Part shown: piece by piece, positions 31,514-36,661 of the stretch
Layout of the letters: every line of letters begins with the position of its first letter
Position numbering within the stretch: the stretch's first letter is position 1
Assembly: GCA_009692365.1 (NCBI GenBank)
Contig: SHZJ01000035.1
Location: 1-36,661, forward strand
DNA from: Gammaproteobacteria bacterium
GTDB taxonomy: Bacteria > Pseudomonadota > Gammaproteobacteria > Ga0077536
Length of the DNA: 36,661 nucleotides
Direction of reading: 5' to 3'
Program-made: the position numbers and the translations under genes
The notes under the pieces: generated by a model
Told to the model about the DNA's origin: nothing
Database searches by the model: none
The model's input: only the letters and a program-made list of their open reading frames with translations

Positions 31514-32269
31514 CTAGTTCAGGAGATAAAAAATTCCCGCGCTCACGCCGATCGTCACCACCATAGCGCGCAAGCGCGCCGGCGCTATGACCCGCGCCCA
31601 GCGCCCCCCCAAGCTCCCGCCCACGAGCGCGCCCACCGCCATCACGGCGGCCACCGACCACTGCACTTGGTCGGAATTTAAGAACAAGATGGCGGCGGCA
31701 AAGTTGATCACACACGACAAAACCTGCTTCACGGCGTTGAGTCGGTTGAGGGTGTCGTCCAGGGTCACGCCCAACGTGGCGAGCATCACGACGCCTAAAC
31801 CGGCGCCAAAGTAGCCGCCGTAGACGGCCGCGACGCCGATGGGGAGGGCGGCGTTAGCGGGGGTGTTACTGGTCCCGCCGTGGCGGGCGAGCAGCCAGCG
31901 GCGCAGCGGTTCTTGGGCCGCCAGCAGCGCAGACGCCGACAGGATGAGCCACGGTACGAGCGCGCGAAAAAGCTGGTCGCCCGACGCCAGCAATAGGCTG
32001 GCGCCCAAGACCCCGCCCAGCGCACCTAGCGGGACCAGCACCCACAGACGGTGAGCCTGCCCGACTAAGTCCTGACGTTGCGCCCAGGCGCCGCCGACAT
32101 AGCCCGGACATAGCGCCACGGCATTGGTGACGTTAGCCATGACGCCCGGCAAACCGATGGCCGTGAGCACCGGAAAAGTGATGAGCGTGCCGCCGCCGGC
32201 GAGGGCATTGACCACGCCGGCGGCGAACGCCGCACCGGCCACCCACACGAAGTCCAGCATGCTCGGCAT
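31514..32269 (-). CDS. TauE/SafE-family membrane transporter
   Basis: A 251-residue inner-membrane protein with about eight hydrophobic segments (roughly 8-30, 45-60, 74-94, 100-118, 140-162, 176-196, 200-220, 232-250). The family signature AAGVVNALAGGGTLITFPVL lies in the first, and the second-half counterpart is YGGYFGAGLGVVMLATLG. Members export or import sulfite, sulfonates or other small anions; many are untested. It starts eight bases after the racemase stop and is the last gene of a four-gene minus-strand unit. A role in moving an organic acid or sulfur anion made by that unit is an inference. Confidence 0.9.
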   Translation of the reverse strand: MPSMLDFVWVAGAAFAAGVVNALAGGGTLITFPVLTAIGLPGVMANVTNAVALCPGYVGGAWAQRQDLVGQAHRLWVLVPLGALGGVLGASLLLASGDQLFRALVPWLILSASALLAAQEPLRRWLLARHGGTSNTPANAALPIGVAAVYGGYFGAGLGVVMLATLGVTLDDTLNRLNAVKQVLSCVINFAAAILFLNSDQVQWSVAAVMAVGALVGGSLGGRWARVIAPARLRAMVVTIGVSAGIFYLLN

Positions 32270-32277
32270 CGGCGCGG

Positions 32278-33420
32278 CTAGCTCACCGCGAGTGCGGCAC
32301 GCAGGGTCGCGATTTCCTCGGCGCTAAAGCCAAACTCGGCCAGCACCGCATCGGTGTGCTCGCCGGGTTCGGGCGGTGGTTGCTGGAGCCTGGCGGGTGT
32401 GCGGCTGAAGCGGGGCGTGGGGGCCACCTGCTCGACGCCGGCAAATTCAACGTAAGTGCCACGCGCGCGGTTGTGCGGGTGCGCGGCCGCTTCATCGAGG
32501 CTCAGAATTGGCATCGCGCAGGCTTCTTCGTGCTCTAAAATGCTGCCCCATTCGGCGCGTGTTTTCGCTTGGAAGACTTCGGTAAAGCGCACTTTCCACG
32601 CCGGCCAGCGGGTTTTGTCCATTTGCGGTTCAAATTCTGCCGGCGGAAGTTCCAGCAATTCGAGCAGCCGTTTATAGAACTGCGGCTCGATCGCGCCGAC
32701 CCCGATATAGCCGCCGTCCCGGGTTTCGTAGGTGTCATAAAAATGCGCGCCGCCGTCCAGAATATTGGCGCCGCGGCGGGGCTCGAGTTGGCCCAGGGCG
32801 CGAAAGCTATTAAAGACATTAGCGAGCATGGCTGCGCCCTCCACCATGGCGCAGTCGATGACCTGCCCCTTGCCCGAGGCGCGCGCTTCCAGAATGCCGC
32901 ACACCACGCCGAAGGCGAGAAACATGCCGCCGCCCCCAAAGTCGCCCACCAGATTCAGTGGCGCCACCGGCTTGCGGTCGCGCTCGCCGATCATGGACAG
33001 CACGCCGGACAGGGCAATGTAGTTGATGTCGTGCCCCGCCACGCTGGCCAAGGGGCCATCCTGGCCGTAGCCGGTCATGCGCCCGTAAATGAGCCGTGGG
33101 TTGCGGGCCAGACAGGCTTCCGGCCCCAGCCCCAGACGCTCGGTGACGCCGGGTCGAAAGCCCTCGATAAAGGCATCGGCTTGTTCTATCAGTTTGAGCA
33201 CGGTGGCGATGCCGGCGGGTGACTTCAGGTTGACCGACAAGGAGCGCCGGCCGCGATTCATCACGTTCATGCGATAGGGCAGACGGATGCCCGGCTCGTC
33301 GCCGCGGGCGCGGTCGATCCGGATGATATTCGCCCCCATATCGGCCAACAGCATGGAGCAAAAAGGGGCCGGCCCGATCCCGGCCAGTTCGATGATGGTG
33401 ACGCCTGCGAGTGGACCCAT
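32278..33420 (-). CDS. Alpha-methylacyl-CoA racemase (family III CoA-transferase fold)
   Basis: A 380-residue enzyme that would invert the 2-methyl stereocentre of branched acyl-CoA esters, allowing beta-oxidation of branched or sterol side chains. The family III fold starts with LAGVTIIELAGIGPAPFCSM. The racemase residues of the mycobacterial enzyme (His126, Asp156, Glu241) appear here with a constant shift of four: His130 in AGHDINYIALSG, Asp160 in VGDFGGGGM and Glu245 in GAIEPQFY. That conservation separates it from plain CoA-transferases such as CaiB. AGGAAAG precedes the ATG at 33420. It lies 44 bases after a MaoC-type hydratase and just before the TauE/SafE gene. Confidence 0.9.
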   Translation of the reverse strand: MGPLAGVTIIELAGIGPAPFCSMLLADMGANIIRIDRARGDEPGIRLPYRMNVMNRGRRSLSVNLKSPAGIATVLKLIEQADAFIEGFRPGVTERLGLGPEACLARNPRLIYGRMTGYGQDGPLASVAGHDINYIALSGVLSMIGERDRKPVAPLNLVGDFGGGGMFLAFGVVCGILEARASGKGQVIDCAMVEGAAMLANVFNSFRALGQLEPRRGANILDGGAHFYDTYETRDGGYIGVGAIEPQFYKRLLELLELPPAEFEPQMDKTRWPAWKVRFTEVFQAKTRAEWGSILEHEEACAMPILSLDEAAAHPHNRARGTYVEFAGVEQVAPTPRFSRTPARLQQPPPEPGEHTDAVLAEFGFSAEEIATLRAALAVS

Positions 33421-33464
33421 GCTTGCTTTCCTGTGTGGTGTGAGGGGGATGGATAGTGCCGAGC

Positions 33465-33905
33465 TTAGCCCGGCGGTAGGGCGATGACAGCCTCGCCGGC
33501 CGCTTTGACTTCGCCGTTCTGGCCCGCGGCGCTCACGGCGACCCGCAGGCAGGACTGCCCTTGGGCATCGTTAAAGCGCGCAATGACCTGCGCGGTGCAG
33601 GTGATTTGATCACCGATGCGGGTCATGGCCAAAAAGCGCGTGGAGAATTCGCGCAGCGCCCCTAGCGGCACGTGTTGGGTGAGCGTGCGGCCCATATAGC
33701 CCATCGATAACATGCCGTGGGCAATCACGTCGCCCAAACCCGCGGCGCGCGCAAAGTCGCTATCGACGTGCAATGGGTTGTGATCGCCCGAAGCGCCGCA
33801 GTACAGCGCGAGCGTTACCCGCGCGACGGGCGGCATGGCGAGGGTGGGCCAAGCGTCGCCGGGCTGGGCGGTGGTGTAGTCAAACGGGGTGAGGGTTTTA
33901 GCCAT
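33465..33905 (-). CDS. MaoC-type (R)-hydratase/dehydratase, catalytic half
   Basis: A 146-residue hotdog protein with the hydratase 2 motif: Asp41 and His46 in YCGASGDHNPLHVDSDFARA, followed by GLGDVIAHGMLSMGYMG. It should add water to an enoyl-CoA or remove it from a 3-hydroxyacyl-CoA. It overlaps the preceding MaoC-like gene by eight bases. Such pairs form heteromers in which only one half carries the catalytic residues, as in mycobacterial HadAB and ChsH1-ChsH2. With the racemase downstream it fits oxidation of a branched acyl-CoA. Confidence 0.88.
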   Translation of the reverse strand: MAKTLTPFDYTTAQPGDAWPTLAMPPVARVTLALYCGASGDHNPLHVDSDFARAAGLGDVIAHGMLSMGYMGRTLTQHVPLGALREFSTRFLAMTRIGDQITCTAQVIARFNDAQGQSCLRVAVSAAGQNGEVKAAGEAVIALPPG

Positions 33906-34341
33906 GTCGTATCACCAGTGTGCGGGTAAATTCGGCGATTAACTCGCCGCGTTGGTTGGTAATTTGATTGTCCTGCACGACAAACTCCAGCAGGCCGCCC
34001 TTTTTGGCGTAGATGTCGCGCACGCGCGCCGCGAACGTCAAGCAGTCACCCGCGTAGGCCATGGCGTGATAGACGAAGCTCTGTTCCCCGTGCAGCACTT
34101 TGGGCAGTTCGATGCCCAGGTCGTCGAACCAGCCATAGGGTGCGGGTCGGTCCATCTCGAGGCAAAACAGAAAGGTGGGGGGAACGGGCAGCGTGGGATG
34201 GCCGGCCGCCCGCGCGGCGGCTTCCTCCAGATACACCGGGTCAGTTTCGCCGATGGCTTTAGCGAAGAAGCGCAGCCGCCCGCGCTCGACCTCAGTGGTA
34301 AACGGCGGCGAGACATAGCCGATGTGGCGCAGGTCGATCAT
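33898..34341 (-). CDS. MaoC-like N-terminal dehydratase domain protein, partner subunit
   Basis: A 147-residue hotdog domain of the FAS1-dehydratase/MaoC_dehydrat_N group. Seen: RFFAKAIGETDPVYLEEAAA, GHPTLPVPPTFLFCLEMD, VLHGEQSFVYHAMAYAGDCL and LEFVVQDNQITNQRGELIAE. It lacks the D-x-N-P-x-H catalytic motif of its neighbour, so it probably supplies the binding half of a two-subunit hydratase. GGGAG lies about nine bases before the ATG at 34341. It is the first gene of the minus-strand unit ending with the TauE/SafE gene, and is divergent from the PPOX gene. Confidence 0.85.
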   Translation of the reverse strand: MIDLRHIGYVSPPFTTEVERGRLRFFAKAIGETDPVYLEEAAARAAGHPTLPVPPTFLFCLEMDRPAPYGWFDDLGIELPKVLHGEQSFVYHAMAYAGDCLTFAARVRDIYAKKGGLLEFVVQDNQITNQRGELIAEFTRTLVIRHG

Positions 34342-34482
34342 CGCGGGATACTCCCTAGGGGCTAGGATTGAGGCATTATTGCACGGTCGAGGGCGTCGTC
34401 AGCCAGCACGCAACGCCCCGGCGGGACGCCCTTCGGTGGTCGGCGTCTGCGCCCCGGTGCTGCCACCACAAGGAGACTACCC

Positions 34483-35022
34483 ATGCCCAAGCTCAGCTTA
34501 GTCGAACAAGAAACTTTTCTGGCGGAAACGCCCGGTTTCATCATGGACATTGCCACGCTAGATGACGAAGGCGGGCCGCATCTGTGCCCGATCTGGTTTG
34601 TGTTTGAAGAAGGCCGGATCTGGTTCACGCCACGTCAGCACTCGGTGTGGCTGGTGCATCTGCGCCGCGAGCCGCGGGTTGCGCTGTGTATCGATGAGCC
34701 GACGACCCCCTATCGCAAGGTCATCGTGCGGGGCCGCGCCGAGGTCGTACATGAGATTGGCAACGATGACCTCTGGCGCGATCGCTATCGCCGCATCGCC
34801 GGGCGCTATTTGCCCCAGAACGACGCCAGCGCCTATGTCGATGGCACCGACGACCAGCCGCGTGCGCTGTGCGCGGTGACGCTGGCGCAGGCTGAGGTCA
34901 GAACCTGGCGGATGCCGGTGGGCGCGGAGCCCTACGACGGGATTTGGGCCAAGCGCTATTGGACGTCCGACGCCAAAGTGCGGCAGGCCGCCCCTGAATT
35001 GTTTACCAAGAGCCGCGAGTGA
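34483..35022 (+). CDS. PPOX/split-barrel flavoprotein, possible F420- or FMN-dependent
   Basis: A 179-residue split beta-barrel of the pyridoxamine-phosphate-oxidase-like superfamily. The pattern LAETPGFIMDIATLDDEGGP, HLCPIWFVFEEGRIWFTP, WLVHLRREPRVALCIDEPT and YRKVIVRGRAEVV is that of small FMN- or F420-binding oxidoreductases. These are common in actinobacteria and in some proteobacteria. The cofactor cannot be read from sequence here. AAGGAG precedes the ATG at 34483. The kinase-like gene follows 25 bases later, so they likely share a transcript. Confidence 0.85.
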   Translation: MPKLSLVEQETFLAETPGFIMDIATLDDEGGPHLCPIWFVFEEGRIWFTPRQHSVWLVHLRREPRVALCIDEPTTPYRKVIVRGRAEVVHEIGNDDLWRDRYRRIAGRYLPQNDASAYVDGTDDQPRALCAVTLAQAEVRTWRMPVGAEPYDGIWAKRYWTSDAKVRQAAPELFTKSRE

Positions 35023-35047
35023 ACAGCGTCACCCACGGTCACCTGCG

Positions 35048-36076
35048 ATGATTACCGCCGAACTACGGGCCAACCTCGCGGCCTTTATCCAGGCCGAACT
35101 CGGGGCAGAACTGGAACTGGCCGAGGTACGCGATTCTGACGGGCACGCGGGGCTGACTTTCTTGTTTGAGACCCGGCGCCGCGGCGAGTCCGGCAACGCC
35201 GGGCGCTATGTCCTGAAGTTGCCGCCCAAGGGGGTCGTCCGCCACGGCAACACCGACGTGTATCGACAGGCCCCCCTGCTGCGGGCGATGCAAGCGGCGG
35301 GTCTGCCGGTGCCGTCGGTGCCCTACGCCAGCGAAAGCGAAGAGTGGTTTGGCGTGCCCTATCTGGTGATGGACCGCCTGCCGGGGCAGGTATTTTTTGT
35401 GTGGGATCCTGATCCCATTTTTGCCCGCACGCCGGCTGCCGCAGCACCGCTCTGGCGGCAGTGCGTCGAGGCCTTGGTGCGCTTTCACGAGTTTGACTGG
35501 CAGACCCACCTGTCGCAGTGGCAGGCCCCCGAGCCGTTGCACGAGCAGGTCACCCGGTGGCAGAAAATTTATCTCCGCGCGCCCGAGCCGCAGTGGATCG
35601 AGCAAGCCCGCGAAGTCGAGCGCCTGCTGCTGGCGTCGTTGCCGGTCGGCACGCCCGTGGGCATTTTTCACGGGGATTACCAGCCCGGCAATATGCTTTA
35701 TGAGGACGGACAACTCACTGGGGTTATCGACTGGGAACTCTCCGGCATTGGCGCTCAGTTGCTGGATATTGGCTGGCTGATGATGGCCGCGGATCCGCTC
35801 AATTGGGTGCCCCAATGGCAGCCCGTTCATCCGCCCACGCCCACCGAGATCCGGGCTATTTATGAATCTGGCCGGGGGCAGCACTACCCGGACATTCCCT
35901 GGTACCAGGCGTTTGCGGGCTATCGGCTGGCCGCGATCGGTTGCCTAAATGTGAAACTGCATCGCAAGGGGCAACGTCACGACCCCATCTGGGAAAACAT
36001 GGCCCTGTGTTTGTCGCGCATGTTTGAGCGCGCGCGCTGCCTGCTGGTAGAGCGCGACCTGAACGGCTCCTCTTAA
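35048..36076 (+). CDS. APH-type phosphotransferase family protein
   Basis: A 342-residue protein with the aminoglycoside-phosphotransferase/choline-kinase fold. The catalytic loop FHGDYQPGNMLYEDG holds His208, Asp210 and Asn215, followed by GVIDWELSGIG with the metal-binding Asp228. The N-lobe has FLFETRRRGESGNAGRYVLK and LPVPSVPYASESEEWFGVPY. Members beside acyl-CoA genes are often annotated as acyl-CoA dehydrogenase-related kinases, such as the human ACAD10/11 kinase domains, which phosphorylate 4-hydroxyacyl-CoAs. That role is possible here given the CoA context but is inference. A drug-resistance kinase is less likely. The start at ATG 35048 has only a weak ribosome site. Confidence 0.85.
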   Translation: MITAELRANLAAFIQAELGAELELAEVRDSDGHAGLTFLFETRRRGESGNAGRYVLKLPPKGVVRHGNTDVYRQAPLLRAMQAAGLPVPSVPYASESEEWFGVPYLVMDRLPGQVFFVWDPDPIFARTPAAAAPLWRQCVEALVRFHEFDWQTHLSQWQAPEPLHEQVTRWQKIYLRAPEPQWIEQAREVERLLLASLPVGTPVGIFHGDYQPGNMLYEDGQLTGVIDWELSGIGAQLLDIGWLMMAADPLNWVPQWQPVHPPTPTEIRAIYESGRGQHYPDIPWYQAFAGYRLAAIGCLNVKLHRKGQRHDPIWENMALCLSRMFERARCLLVERDLNGSS

Positions 36077-36106
36077 GCGCGGCGAGTTGGGCGGCGGGGG
36101 GCTGTT

Positions 36107-36661
36107 TTACCCGCCGAAGGCGTGCGCGGCGAAGGCCGGATAAATCTCCTGCACCTGCGTTCGGGCATAGCCGCGCAGCGCGGCGCGCTCGGCGGCACTC
36201 GGCGCGGGGGTCGTAGGCACCGTCTCTGCGCTCAAAAAATCAAAGCCGGTGGCGGCCCGCACCGAGCCCACGGTTTCATCGCCATGCACGCTCACCAATT
36301 GAAAACGCCCCTCGACGAAGGCAAATTCCGCCCGCCCGGTCACCAAATGACGCGGGCCCCCGGGGCGATATTCGTGCGCCGGCGAGGTGCCGGCGGCGCT
36401 GATGAAATCGACTTTCGGGACGAAGATTCTGGGGCTATGTTCGGCCCGAAACAAAATCACCTTGGGTACCAGATGGTAGAGGTACGCGGAACCAAAGCTG
36501 CCCGGGAAGCGCCGGACGGGGTGGGCATAATCGCCCAGCCCGACTAAGTTGATGTTGGCATTGCCGTCGATTTGCGCGCCGCTCAAAAAAAACGCATCGA
36601 TGCGACCTTGCGCGGCGCAGTCAAACAACTCGCGGCCGCCATCGGTGAAACACTGATGCTG
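36107..36661 (-). CDS. CoA-transferase subunit B, IpdB-like, truncated by the window edge
   Basis: The minus-strand frame is open to the right edge. The visible 184 residues (of about 250 expected) are the C-terminal three quarters of a family I CoA-transferase B subunit. Seen are DAFFLSGAQIDGNANINLVG, RRFPGSFGSAYLYHLVPKVI, HSPRIFVPKVDFISAAGTSP and FQLVSVHGDETVGSVRAATG. It is related to the 30647-31435 protein but clearly different, so it is a second complex and not a duplicate. The A subunit presumably lies just beyond the window. No terminator with a T-run separates it from the converging kinase gene 30 bases away. Confidence 0.85.
   Translation of the reverse strand, partial: QHQCFTDGGRELFDCAAQGRIDAFFLSGAQIDGNANINLVGLGDYAHPVRRFPGSFGSAYLYHLVPKVILFRAEHSPRIFVPKVDFISAAGTSPAHEYRPGGPRHLVTGRAEFAFVEGRFQLVSVHGDETVGSVRAATGFDFLSAETVPTTPAPSAAERAALRGYARTQVQEIYPAFAAHAFGG

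Noticed and set aside
35048..36076. Aminoglycoside resistance kinase
   Set aside because: Only the shared catalytic loop supports it. The acyl-CoA gene context and sequence style fit the broad phosphotransferase family better.

Overview
The window looks like chromosomal DNA of a high-GC, metabolically versatile proteobacterium, most likely a gammaproteobacterium. This is inferred from the RlmJ rRNA methyltransferase, an SpeE-SpeD pair, a class III/IV-type polyhydroxyalkanoate (PHA) synthase locus and dense catabolic gene content. No species can be named from the sequence alone. No rRNA, tRNA, CRISPR array, transposase, integrase or phage gene was seen. GTG and TTG starts are common, and the tetramer CTAG is not rare, which is unusual for many proteobacteria.

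Layout. 1-290: start of a minus-strand gene running off the left edge. 698-3092: a small alpha/beta hydrolase, then spermidine synthase and S-adenosylmethionine decarboxylase (speE-speD, overlapping) closed by a terminator. 3426-7151: a hotdog thioesterase, a short-chain dehydrogenase, an FrhB-family iron-sulfur flavoprotein behind a palindromic site, a remnant of a luciferase-like monooxygenase (LLM) and an NTF2-like protein. 7330-9012: a D-aminoacylase-type amidohydrolase. 9441-14046: a minus-strand aromatic ring-cleavage operon (LLM, HpaB-type hydroxylase, MhpC-type hydrolase, MhpB-type extradiol dioxygenase) divergent from a GntR regulator at 14138-14866. 14851-15762: a membrane-anchored alpha/beta hydrolase. 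16197-19605: a PHA locus with a PadR/PhaQ-like repressor divergent from phasin, a lipase-like gene, a short PhaE/PhaR-like subunit and PhaC. 19661-26399: a GNAT enzyme, an LLM, RlmJ, an HSL-family esterase, an MsbA-like ABC exporter and a Mer-like LLM. 26446-27403: decayed genes (a frameshifted cyclase and a possible acyl-CoA ligase tail). 27616-29652: a small exported repeat protein, a P450 and an ABM-domain protein. 29753-36661: CoA-ester metabolism, with an IpdAB-like pair, a TauE/SafE permease, an alpha-methylacyl-CoA racemase, two MaoC-type proteins, a PPOX/F420-type flavoprotein, an APH-type kinase and the end of a second IpdB-like gene.

How the parts fit. Much of the window looks like a toolkit for oxidising hydrophobic ring or branched-chain compounds: hydroxylation (HpaB type, P450, LLMs), extradiol cleavage and C-C hydrolysis (MhpB, MhpC types), then acyl-CoA handling (racemase, hydratases, IpdAB-like proteins). 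Surplus carbon could be stored as PHA. Three full LLMs, an FrhB-family protein and a PPOX protein all belong to families with F420-using members, so a link to that deazaflavin is possible, but no F420 biosynthesis gene is present here. The best candidates for something new are the HpaB/MhpB/MhpC/LLM operon and the PHA locus, whose gene set recalls the Bacillus class IV arrangement but carries a lipase-like gene.
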